Source of the DNA: JAISGQ01 sp045536305 | GTDB lineage: Bacteria > Bacillota > Clostridia > Oscillospirales > Acutalibacteraceae | DNA: 64,000 nucleotides | Direction: 5' to 3' | NCBI GenBank assembly: GCA_045536305.1 | Contig: JAZSNH010000003.1 | Span: 11,528-75,527 of the forward strand | Part shown: positions 45,101-51,810 of the stretch, one piece after another | Layout: each line of letters opens with the position of its first letter | Numbering within the stretch: position 1 is the stretch's first letter | Position numbers and translations under genes: made by a program | The notes under the pieces: generated by a model | Told to the model about the DNA's origin: nothing | Databases searched by the model: none | Seen by the model: the letters and a program-made list of their open reading frames with translations, nothing else

Positions 45101-45328
45101 ATCGTCAACACGTTCGAGCCACAGGTCTACAGGCGTTTTTTCCTTTTGAGCTTCCGATTCATCAGGCTCGTTTGCGTATTTCACAGCCTCCTCATATTCT
45201 GAACGAAGAGACATAAATTCCTCGGGCTTTTCCTCGGGGTGAACATATTTGAGCTTTTCGTGATAAGCGTTTGTTATAGCATCTATATCTTTTGTTTTTT
45301 CAATTCCTAGATAGGTCCACATTTCCAT
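42179..45328 (-). CDS. Giant TPR protein with an N-terminal J-like domain
   Basis: A 1,049-residue protein. Residues 1-50 resemble a J domain: TYLGIEKTKDIDAITNAYHEKLKY followed by H30-P31-E32, where canonical J domains have HPD, then an FMSLRSEYEEAVKYA helix. From about 190 to the C-terminus lie many TPR-like helical repeats (for example NRADSLSIAGRYEEAVADYE). A cysteine set CDHCRYSKC (about 992-1000) could bind metal. It starts at ATG 45328 with GGGAGG upstream; MetTrp two codons later is an alternative. It is first in an operon with an Hsp70 and a membrane TPR protein and is presumably that Hsp70's client adaptor. Confidence 0.85.
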   Translation of the reverse strand: MEMWTYLGIEKTKDIDAITNAYHEKLKYVHPEEKPEEFMSLRSEYEEAVKYANEPDESEAQKEKTPVDLWLERVDDTYNHFKKRIDPAVWRELFSDEVCEAVDSRIDARNSLLRYLMEHDALPRNVWQLIDEVFSIVENTEALYDIFPKAYIDNCVLSGINNDPYVPYELFDEKTEGNPDCYLNLFFKARDEIKSGDLDNAKATVEDIEKTGIMHPFTDLLRSRIAIKSDENDKALEILNALVEKYPDIADFRANRADSLSIAGRYEEAVADYEFALSKDYKGARYNHADCLMKLERYIEAKDLMLQLVTEYPFEENFRNFFDDACAKAKSQYEEKLAQGDLDFDSQYEYAWLCFQSDENEKTESIISSLVPETIAQRCDLQNLKSKLYNNTNNPEKSLESAIEWEKAIAELPEGETEKEKKRKNKLDDILYVQAAALTQLNRYDEALEKASASIEAGPARRSNAHDLRRIILRSHKRDYTAALHEAEKMVEVNPGSLSYYILGIEQYELDMLQDAFNSFGESLNYTLELGVYIYRIRILCDVEEWEGAQEIITFLEEHNVDCDSLRYCKARILEGKGEKEEALKIYCSIIENFENENSDVNFMYEVYSRAADLQESSKSVDELMALVEKGLEIRSDYYPLLYLKTTLLEKSDKPAQAIEIYKKIEEFYPGRYNFSACYASNYYDLYDYENAAVNYLKRLEYVDSPAIHDMAGLCLMFLGRYDEAEEHFAKAVEAEPENLRFCTNYASLFEYRFEFDKAVEMHAQASEINDSKEEEDRRVFVNRTYARALSRAGKFEDSAKIYLKNLEMFGRPDDARFVIEVYIEAAMLSKAEKYIRQYKEEGKINEAQYLLMLADVRRMGNNHKEYFKLISALPDDNSFKHSRLGRYYFNDGNYKKALSYFEKMNDSEIDLFNDYIRCLRKLKRNDEADKLAEHALDVLGKKRWCGDEYALGITKYAFIYTAMGQPEKAKEYIDKAFKAPLCDHCRYSKCKDAYLALVEYYEELGEYDKAIETCAEGHKIALDEFDFIYIASRIRKEHKKELKKENRK

Positions 45329-45452
45329 AATATACAGCCTCCCAAAATATTATTTTTCCTTGTCTTTTCATAATAGCAAAATTATACATATAATTCAATA
45401 CATAAGTGTTTTTGGGGAATAAAAAGGCGAGTATAATGCCTGCGGCAAAATA

Positions 45453-45481
45453 TTGACAAAAAAGAGCGATTAACATATCAT
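45453..45481 (+). promoter_or_regulatory. Sigma-A promoter of the YwaF-like gene
   Basis: A perfect TTGACA (45453-45458), a 17-base spacer and TATCAT (45476-45481) lie about 40 bases upstream of the start. Confidence 0.6.
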
Positions 45482-45522
45482 AGATATAATATCTGCAAAT
45501 ATAAAGATATGGAGTGTTAAAA

Positions 45523-46266
45523 GTGTTCGGAGAAAAGCATCTTATTATTCTGGCTGTCGTCACTGTGGTGATAATACTTTTAAGCATTCTTTCAAGGAAA
45601 ATTAAGCTTGCCTCAGCCTGCAGACTGCTGTTTTATGTCGGTATAGTTTCTGAAATAGTCAAAATAGTTTATTACATTACTGCCAATGAAGAAAAATACG
45701 GCGGAATCCTTCCGAAAACCGATCTGCCGTTTCATCTGTGCTCTATACAGATATTGCTGATAGCAATAGTAAATGTGGTTCCAAACGAAAAAATAAAGAG
45801 ATTTATTTTCAGCTTTATGATGCCGAGCTGTCTGTTCGGCGGAATAGCGGCACTGCTTATCCCCACAAGCTCTTCTCTTACAGGCAATATAGCGATAACA
45901 CTGCAGTATTTCGGATATCATGCCGCAATTATAGTTTTCGCAATAAAGCTTATTTCTTCCTCAGAATTTAAGCTTACGGTAAAGGATTATTTCAATTGTC
46001 TTAAATTCCTGCTTATAATGATGTTCTTTGCGTTTTACATAAACAGCATACTTTATGACGGAGAATCAAAAATCAATTACATGTATGTGGTATCGCCTCC
46101 GCAGGAGGGACTGCCGTTCCTCAATGAAAATCACGGCTGGCTTGTTTACATTGCACATTATGCATGTCTGGTGCTGTTCTGTGTGACGATTTTCTACATC
46201 AAGCCGATCATTACGGCAATATTCAAATCAAAGAAAAATATTACCGCAGGCAAAACGGAAAAATAA
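45523..46266 (+). CDS. YwaF/TIGR02206-like integral membrane protein
   Basis: A multi-pass membrane protein (247 aa, about seven hydrophobic helices) of the YwaF type. Landmarks are LPFHLCSIQILL (about residue 70), followed by a helix-rich core, and LPFLNENHGWLVYIAHY near 205. Two GTG starts are possible; 45523 is preferred because GGAG lies 8 bases before it, whereas 45514 overlaps that site. The function of the family is unknown. It is monocistronic; a MITE-like repeat follows directly. Confidence 0.82.
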   Translation: MFGEKHLIILAVVTVVIILLSILSRKIKLASACRLLFYVGIVSEIVKIVYYITANEEKYGGILPKTDLPFHLCSIQILLIAIVNVVPNEKIKRFIFSFMMPSCLFGGIAALLIPTSSSLTGNIAITLQYFGYHAAIIVFAIKLISSSEFKLTVKDYFNCLKFLLIMMFFAFYINSILYDGESKINYMYVVSPPQEGLPFLNENHGWLVYIAHYACLVLFCVTIFYIKPIITAIFKSKKNITAGKTEK

Positions 46267-46269
46267 AAA

Positions 46270-46405
46270 AGCTGTCAAAATTCTCTCCCTCCGCTCCCTC
46301 TGACGAAGGGAGCGGAGGGAGAGAATTTGAAAATCGCATAGTTAAGCAGCCATCGAACTGCCCCTCTATCACCGGCCTTCGCCTTTGGCGAACTTGTTGA
46401 CAGCT
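46270..46405. repeat. MITE-like intergenic repeat, copy B (best preserved)
   Basis: A 136-base element bounded by terminal inverted repeats AGCTGTCAA (46270-46278) and TTGACAGCT (46397-46405). It contains a 17-bp perfect hairpin (46283-46299 with 46307-46323) and the conserved block GGAGAGAATTTGAAAATCG. It carries no gene. It starts 4 bases after the YwaF-like stop and may provide its terminator hairpin. The remaining bases to 46488 show nothing further. Confidence 0.8.
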
Positions 46406-46488
46406 CCCCTGACAAAGAGAGCAAAAATACGGGCTTTTCTGAATATATCGATAAAAAATTGAAATTAAAAATTCATAAAAAAATTACT

Positions 46489-46516
46489 TTGAATTTCAGA
46501 CAAAACAATATATAAT
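46489..46516 (+). promoter_or_regulatory. Possible promoter of the acyltransferase gene
   Basis: TTGAAT (46489-46494), a 16-base spacer and TATAAT (46511-46516) lie 57 bases before ATG 46573, in very AT-rich sequence that makes chance matches likely. Confidence 0.45.
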
Positions 46517-46572
46517 AATATATATTAAGTGTTTTATGCATCGAGTCGATGATAGCAGAAGCGAGGTTTCCC

Positions 46573-47790
46573 ATGGGAGAGAAAAAGAAGCGCAGAGCAT
46601 GGATAAAGAAGAGACATTCGATTGTAATTGCCCTTCTGAAGGGTCCTTTCGGACTGTACACAAAAGCAAAATATAAGATAAAGCTTGAAAAGTTCAAGAA
46701 CTATGACGGCGGACAATATTTAATTATATCCAATCATCAGACCGCCTTCGATCAGTTCTTTATATCTCTGTGCTTTCCGAAGCATGTCTATTATGTTGCC
46801 AGCGAGGATCTGTTCTCAATGGGCTGGCTGTCAAAACTCATAACATGGCTTGTTGCTCCTGTGCCCTTCCGCAAATCGACCTCCGATCTGTCAAGTGTCA
46901 GAAATTGCATAAGAATAGCAAGAGAGGGCGGAAGCATATCGATATTCCCGGAAGGCAACCGTACCTTCAGCGGCACGACCGAATATATGAAGAGTTCGAT
47001 AGCGTCTCTTGCAAAGACATTGAAATTACCGATTGCATTTTACCGTATAGAAGGCGGCTACGGAGCTCACCCGAGATGGAGCGATGAAGTAAGAAAAGGC
47101 AAAATGAGGGGATATTTCTCGAGGGTTCTGCGCTATGAAGAGTTTAAGGATATGTCAAACGAAGAGCTGTTTGATATAATAAAGAAAGAGCTGTATGTTG
47201 ACGAGCGAGAGGATAAAACATTGTTCTGCGGCAGGAACAATGCGGAATATCTTGACCGTGTGATGTATGTGTGCCCGTACTGCGGACTTTCCGAATTTTA
47301 CAGTAAAAAGGACATAATAGCCTGCAAAAAGTGCAAAAGACAGATAAGATATCTGCCGGACAAACAGCTAAAGGGTATAGATTTTGAATTTCCGTATACA
47401 TACGTAAAGGATTGGTACGATCATCAGTGTGAATTTATCAGAAGGCTCGATTTGTCGCCATGGAGCGAAAAACCGATATACACCGACAAGGCAAAGTACA
47501 GCGAAAACATCTACTGCAAGAAAAAAACAGAAATAGACAAAAATGCATCGCTTTCCGTTTTTTCGGACAGATTTACAGTCAAGACAAAACACAACGAAGA
47601 CGTATATCTGTTTTCTGAGGTTTCCGCAGCAACGGTGCTGGGCAAAAACAAGCTGAATATCTATGTTGGCGACAAAATATTTCAGTTCAAGGGAGACAAG
47701 CATTTCAATGCGGTCAAATATCTGAATATATACTGCCATGCAGTTAATACGGCAAAGGGGGATCCTTATGGCGAATTTCTCGGACTTTAG
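46573..47790 (+). CDS. PlsC-type acyltransferase with a C-terminal zinc ribbon
   Basis: Membrane-associated glycerophospholipid acyltransferase-like protein (405 aa). The catalytic motif NHQTAFD is at residues 54-60, and FPEGNRTFSG near 128 is the phosphate-binding block. Beyond the usual 200-240-residue PlsC domain it carries a CPYCG...CKKC zinc-ribbon-like segment (about 235-258) and a beta-rich C-terminal domain. ATG 46573 (GCGAGG upstream) is preferred over 46549. It overlaps the start of the symporter gene by 23 bases. A role in phospholipid synthesis or remodelling is plausible; the zinc ribbon is unusual. Confidence 0.84.
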   Translation: MGEKKKRRAWIKKRHSIVIALLKGPFGLYTKAKYKIKLEKFKNYDGGQYLIISNHQTAFDQFFISLCFPKHVYYVASEDLFSMGWLSKLITWLVAPVPFRKSTSDLSSVRNCIRIAREGGSISIFPEGNRTFSGTTEYMKSSIASLAKTLKLPIAFYRIEGGYGAHPRWSDEVRKGKMRGYFSRVLRYEEFKDMSNEELFDIIKKELYVDEREDKTLFCGRNNAEYLDRVMYVCPYCGLSEFYSKKDIIACKKCKRQIRYLPDKQLKGIDFEFPYTYVKDWYDHQCEFIRRLDLSPWSEKPIYTDKAKYSENIYCKKKTEIDKNASLSVFSDRFTVKTKHNEDVYLFSEVSAATVLGKNKLNIYVGDKIFQFKGDKHFNAVKYLNIYCHAVNTAKGDPYGEFLGL

Positions 47791-49186
47791 TGTATGGGGC
47801 GGCATAAATATAGTAGCGATACTGCTCATCAGCCTGCTTTTTGCAAATCTTCTGAAAAGAAAGATAAAGCTGCTTCGCAATTCTCTTATTCCGACAGCCG
47901 TTCTTGGCGGTCTGATACTTCTGATTATTTCCGTGGTCTATGAAAAGCTGTTCGGACACAATATATTCAATACACAGTTTTTCGGCGGCAACGGCATAAC
48001 AACGCTGGAAATGACAACCTATCACTGCCTTGCCATAGGCTTTATCGCGACATCGTTTAAGCCGTCAAAGGAAAGGGTCGGAAAAAAACGTGCCGGCGAG
48101 GTATTCAACACAGGTGTTACTACCGTTGCAACATATCTTCTCCAAGGTATTTTAGGCTTGGGCATCACCATAATTGCGGCAATGTTTTTCATGCCTGATA
48201 TGTTCGAAGCGGCAGGAATAATCCTCCCCTTTGGTTTTGGACAGGGAACAGGTCAGGCGATGAACTACGGCAACATTTACGAAACTGATTACGGGTTTAC
48301 AGGAGGCAAAAGCTTTGGCCTTACCATAGCGGCATGCGGATTCCTCTGTGCAAGTCTGGGCGGAGTTATCCATCTGAACATCTTGAAGAAAAAGGGTAAA
48401 GTGACTGCAGCAGGCGATGAGAAGGCGGAATGGCTCTGCGGAAATGATGTTCAGGGCGAAGATGAGATCCCCATGAACGGCAGCATGGATAAGCTGACTG
48501 TTCAGATGGGCTTTGTGCTTGCGGCATATATTATCGCTTATCTTATCATGTTTGGTTTGGGTAAGCTTCTGCCGGGCTTGAGCTCTATTCTCTACGGCTT
48601 TAACTTCCTATTTGGTGTTCTTGTTGCGGTGGGCATCAATTCTATACTTATAGCACTTCGCAGAAATGGCGTAATGAAGCGTCAGTATGTAAATACATTC
48701 CTTATGAATCGTATCAGCGGCTTCTTTTTTGATCTTATGGTGGTTGCGGGTATTGCAGCCATTCAGATAGACGTGCTCAAGGGATATTGGCCTATAATTC
48801 TCATACTTTCGGTCGCAGGACTTGTCAGTACGTATCTGTACAATATACTTGTATCTCACGTGCTGTTCTCGGAATACAAGCATCAGCAATTCCTTGCCAT
48901 GTACGGCATGCTCACAGGTACAGCAAGCACAGGTGTTATACTTCTTCGTGAAATAGACAAGGATCTTAGCACACCTGCCTCAGAAAACCTTGTTTATCAG
49001 AATGTTCCAGCTATTGTTCTGGGCTTTCCGATGATGATAATAGCCACAATGGCACCTCAGCAGCCCATACTTACACTCATTGTGGTGAGCGTATATTTTG
49101 TGGCACTTAATATAGTCCTGTTCAGATCAAAGATTTTCCGCCGCAGAAAAAAGAAGGAAACCACAGATACAAGTGTTAAGGAATAA
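47768..49186 (+). CDS. Sodium/glutamate symporter, GltS (ESS) family
   Basis: Polytopic transporter (472 aa, ten or more hydrophobic helices) of the GltS family, which couples glutamate uptake to sodium. The two inverted-repeat halves are separated by a hydrophilic loop (about 205-235); a glycine-rich segment PFGFGQGTGQAMNYG near 154 and a matching one, GMLTGTASTGVILLRE near 380, are family hallmarks. ATG 47768, with AGGGGGA upstream, lies inside the end of the acyltransferase gene, so translation is probably coupled. The substrate is inferred from family. Confidence 0.88.
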   Translation: MANFSDFSVWGGINIVAILLISLLFANLLKRKIKLLRNSLIPTAVLGGLILLIISVVYEKLFGHNIFNTQFFGGNGITTLEMTTYHCLAIGFIATSFKPSKERVGKKRAGEVFNTGVTTVATYLLQGILGLGITIIAAMFFMPDMFEAAGIILPFGFGQGTGQAMNYGNIYETDYGFTGGKSFGLTIAACGFLCASLGGVIHLNILKKKGKVTAAGDEKAEWLCGNDVQGEDEIPMNGSMDKLTVQMGFVLAAYIIAYLIMFGLGKLLPGLSSILYGFNFLFGVLVAVGINSILIALRRNGVMKRQYVNTFLMNRISGFFFDLMVVAGIAAIQIDVLKGYWPIILILSVAGLVSTYLYNILVSHVLFSEYKHQQFLAMYGMLTGTASTGVILLREIDKDLSTPASENLVYQNVPAIVLGFPMMIIATMAPQQPILTLIVVSVYFVALNIVLFRSKIFRRRKKKETTDTSVKE

Positions 49187-49191
49187 AGAAT

Positions 49192-49219
49192 AAAGCCTCG
49201 GGGTAAACCCCGAGGCTTT
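49192..49219. terminator. Bidirectional terminator between the symporter gene and glmS
   Basis: A 12-bp perfect stem (49192-49203 with 49208-49219) with a TAAA loop lies between convergent genes. Confidence 0.85.
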
Positions 49220-49249
49220 AAAATTATAAGCAATATTTTTTAATCCCAT

Positions 49250-51064
49250 TTACTCAACGGTGACGGATTTTGCAAGATTTCTGGGTTTGTCAACATCAAG
49301 ACCTCTTGCGACCGAAACGTGGTAAGCAAATATCTGGAGCGGAATAATGGCACCTATAGCGCGTACAAATGGATCGAGCGCAGGAATCTCGATAAGATTA
49401 TCATAAACAGTCTTATCTACCTCCTGACCTTCTCTGGTCAGAAGAATAACATTTGCTCCTCTTGCCTTGACCTCTTTGGCGTTGCTGACAGTCTTTTCAA
49501 AAAGCACGTCGCTGGAAGCGATAGCGATAACAGGTCTGCCGGGCTCAATAAGGGAGATTGTGCCATGCTTGAGCTCGCCTGCGGCATAAGCTTCGGAATG
49601 AATGTAGGATATCTCTTTAAGCTTTATTGAAGCCTCCCAGCAGAGAGCACAGTCAACACCCCTGCCGATAAAGAAAAGGTTTTCGTTATCCTTGTAAGCG
49701 TAAGCGAGATTTTTAAATTCCTCTTCGCGGTCAAGAATAGCCTTGATGTCCTCCGGAAGAGCAGTAAGTGCATCGGCACATTTTTTAAGCTTTGCTTCAT
49801 CGCAGCTCTTTCTGTCAGAAGCAAGGCGCAGAGCCATCATAAGAAGTACGGCAACCTGACAGGTATAAGCCTTGGTGGTGGCAACCGCGATCTCGGGGCC
49901 TGCCCATGTGTAGAGAACGATATCAGCCTCTCTGGCAATGGAGGAGCCGACAACATTGACAACCGCAATAGTGGGAATGCCGTTTTCCTTTGCTATTCTG
50001 AGAGCCGCAAGAGTGTCTGCGGTCTCACCGCTCTGGGAGATGAGAACAACAGCGTCACCTTTGCGGAAAACAAGATTTTCATATCTGAATTCGGAAGCGA
50101 TCTCGACCTGAACGGGAATATGTGCAAGCTCTTCGATAAGGTGCTTTCCTGCCATGCCTGCGTGCATGGCACTTCCGCACGCTACTATGTAAAGATGATC
50201 TATTCCGGAGCAATCGGGCATCTCGTTTTCAAAGATCCTTGATATGCCGTTTGCCATACGTGGAACGATGGTATCGGTCAATGCCTTTGGCTGTTCGTAT
50301 ATTTCCTTTATCATAAAGTGGGGGTGACCGCCTTTTTCGGCAGCGGAAACATCCCATGTAGCGGTGAATATCTCTTTTTCAATAGGCTTTCTGTCTGCAT
50401 CAAGAAGCTTTACGTCATCGCCCGTAATAATTGCAAGCTCATTTGTTTCAAGCAGATAATATCTGGTCGTATGACTGAGTATAGCGGGGATATCAGATGC
50501 AATGAAGTTTTCCCCTTCTCCGAGGCCGACTATCAGCGGACTGTCCTTACGCACCGCATAAAGAGTGTTGGGGATATCGGAGAACAGAATACCGAAAGCG
50601 TAAGAGCCGCGAATTTCGGTAAGAGCCTTGAATATGGCATCTATAGGATCGCCGTTGTAATACTTGTCGATAAGATGAGCGGCGACCTCGGTGTCTGTAG
50701 CCGAAGCAAATACGTGTCCTTCCTCGATGAGCTGAGCCTTGAGATGGGCGTAATTTTCGATAATGCCGTTGTGAACAAGGGTGACCCTGCCGCAGGCATG
50801 AGGATGACTGTTTACGTCAGAGGGCTCACCGTGGGTAGCCCAACGGGTGTGACCGATTCCGAGATTACCTTTGGGAGAATGGGTCTCGTTCATCTTGTTT
50901 TCAAGATCGGCCATACGGCCCTTCGATTTGACTGTAACGATTTTTCCGTCTTCAAATACAGAGATACCGGCAGAGTCATATCCGCGGTACTCGAGTTTTT
51001 TCAGACCTTCAATGAGAATATCGGCAGAGTTGTTTTTGCCGATGTAGCCAACAATACCACACAT
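49250..51064 (-). CDS. glmS: Glutamine-fructose-6-phosphate aminotransferase (isomerizing)
   Basis: Makes glucosamine-6-phosphate from fructose-6-phosphate and glutamine, the first step toward UDP-GlcNAc and peptidoglycan (604 aa, typical length). Cys2 in MCGIVGYIG is the N-terminal glutaminase nucleophile; RWATHGEPS and HNGIIENY complete that domain. Two SIS domains follow, with CGSAMHAG, SQSGETADT and TKAYTCQ; the C-terminus LAKSVTVE is canonical. GGAGG lies upstream of ATG 51064. The leader contains a glmS ribozyme, so product feedback through RNA cleavage is expected. Confidence 0.97.
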   Translation of the reverse strand: MCGIVGYIGKNNSADILIEGLKKLEYRGYDSAGISVFEDGKIVTVKSKGRMADLENKMNETHSPKGNLGIGHTRWATHGEPSDVNSHPHACGRVTLVHNGIIENYAHLKAQLIEEGHVFASATDTEVAAHLIDKYYNGDPIDAIFKALTEIRGSYAFGILFSDIPNTLYAVRKDSPLIVGLGEGENFIASDIPAILSHTTRYYLLETNELAIITGDDVKLLDADRKPIEKEIFTATWDVSAAEKGGHPHFMIKEIYEQPKALTDTIVPRMANGISRIFENEMPDCSGIDHLYIVACGSAMHAGMAGKHLIEELAHIPVQVEIASEFRYENLVFRKGDAVVLISQSGETADTLAALRIAKENGIPTIAVVNVVGSSIAREADIVLYTWAGPEIAVATTKAYTCQVAVLLMMALRLASDRKSCDEAKLKKCADALTALPEDIKAILDREEEFKNLAYAYKDNENLFFIGRGVDCALCWEASIKLKEISYIHSEAYAAGELKHGTISLIEPGRPVIAIASSDVLFEKTVSNAKEVKARGANVILLTREGQEVDKTVYDNLIEIPALDPFVRAIGAIIPLQIFAYHVSVARGLDVDKPRNLAKSVTVE

Positions 51065-51090
51065 AAATTAAAAACCTCCAAGAATGCAAC

Positions 51091-51124
51091 AAAATAAAGC
51101 CTCCATAAATATGGGGGTTATTTT
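51091..51124 (-). terminator. Terminator-like hairpin between ribozyme and glmS
   Basis: Bases 51091-51106 pair with 51111-51124 (wobbles and a 2-base bulge); on the minus strand the hairpin ends in TTTATTTT. It sits between the ribozyme and the glmS ribosome binding site and may be an attenuator. Confidence 0.45.
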
Positions 51125-51129
51125 GTGAA

Positions 51130-51290
51130 TTTATCCGGCAATGTACACACCTTTGTTGGCAGATCTCTCTGTGTCTTTAAATGTGTACTTGCGGCACTGT
51201 GCCGGAGGGCGCCGGAGGGCATCCGCCGAAAATTCGATAACCCTCTTCCTCGTCAACCGCAGTTAAGACGACTGCGGTCCAGGCGCTTTA
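51130..51290 (-). ncRNA. glmS ribozyme
   Basis: Self-cleaving, glucosamine-6-phosphate-activated ribozyme in the glmS leader. On the minus strand the conserved core reads AAAGCGCC, with the predicted cleavage before the G at 51286, then GTTGACGAGG, GGGTTATCGAATTTTCGGCGG and ATGCCC, all hallmarks of the class, followed by stem P4 (CCGGCAC/GTGCCG) and an outer arm closed by GTACACA/TGTGTAC. Its position upstream of glmS confirms the call. On cleavage the downstream glmS mRNA is exposed to degradation. Confidence 0.95.
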
Positions 51291-51348
51291 AACGTTATAG
51301 AGCCGAACCCATTTAGGACCTCCTTTCCAAGTCAGTATAATCTGACCT

Positions 51349-51366
51349 TACAATGTGAACATTGTA
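51349..51366. promoter_or_regulatory. Palindrome upstream of the glmS -10 box
   Basis: TACAATGT-GA-ACATTGTA (51349-51366) is an 8-bp perfect palindrome. On the minus strand it ends 9 bases before a TATACT -10-like hexamer (51339-51334), which itself lies inside a second palindrome GTCAG-TATAAT-CTGAC (51331-51346). It may be an operator in the glmS promoter. Confidence 0.45.
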
Positions 51367-51476
51367 ACACACACAAGTCTGCTTGTCATTCTTTTTTTGA
51401 AATATTAACAATCTGTACAAAATATAGTATACTATTTACTATTTTGGAAGAATATGATAATATATGTATAAATTGG

Positions 51477-51495
51477 ATACCCTATTATATAGTAT
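51477..51495. promoter_or_regulatory. Candidate copper-responsive operator upstream of copZ
   Basis: ATACCCTATTATATAGTAT has ATAC/GTAT ends and an interrupted palindromic core, 38 bases before the copZ start. It partly resembles CsoR-type operators (ATACCC...GGGTAT), but the right arm lacks the G run. The assignment is weak. Confidence 0.3.
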
Positions 51496-51532
51496 TCGGG
51501 AGAGTCCGAAATGTTAAGAAAGAGGCGAAAAG

Positions 51533-51742
51533 ATGAAAAAACTTATAAAGCTTAATGTTGAAGGTATGGCATGCGGACACTGCACTGCAAATGTTGAAAA
51601 AGCTCTCATAGCAGCGGGCGGTGAAAATGCAAAGGCGTCGCTTGAAAATAAGACTGCAGTGGCCATGTTTGATGAATCAGTAACCGTAGCAGCAATTATT
51701 GAAAAAATCGAAGCACTCGGCTTCGATGCATCTGAGGCTTAA
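51533..51742 (+). CDS. copZ: Copper chaperone, HMA domain (CopZ-like)
   Basis: A 69-residue heavy-metal-associated domain protein that binds Cu(I) through the CxxC in GMACGHC (residues 12-18) and hands it to the exporter. The ferredoxin-like fold pattern and length are typical. It starts at ATG 51533 with AGAGGCG upstream. It is 68 bases upstream of copA; the gap contains an attenuator-like hairpin. Confidence 0.92.
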   Translation: MKKLIKLNVEGMACGHCTANVEKALIAAGGENAKASLENKTAVAMFDESVTVAAIIEKIEALGFDASEA

Positions 51743-51750
51743 ATTAAAAT

Positions 51751-51783
51751 ATACGGGCGGGCAATACCCGTCCGCATATTTTT
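51751..51783 (+). terminator. Attenuator-like hairpin between copZ and copA
   Basis: ATACGGGCGG (51751-51760) pairs with 51768-51777 (one mismatch, one wobble), followed by ATTTTT. Partial termination here would give more chaperone than pump. Confidence 0.6.
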
Positions 51784-51810
51784 CGAAAATTTCAGGAAAG
51801 GAAAAGTTAA

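Noticed and set aside
51477..51495. Confident CsoR operator
   Set aside because: Only the left arm matches; no csoR gene is visible, so it is kept as a weak candidate only.
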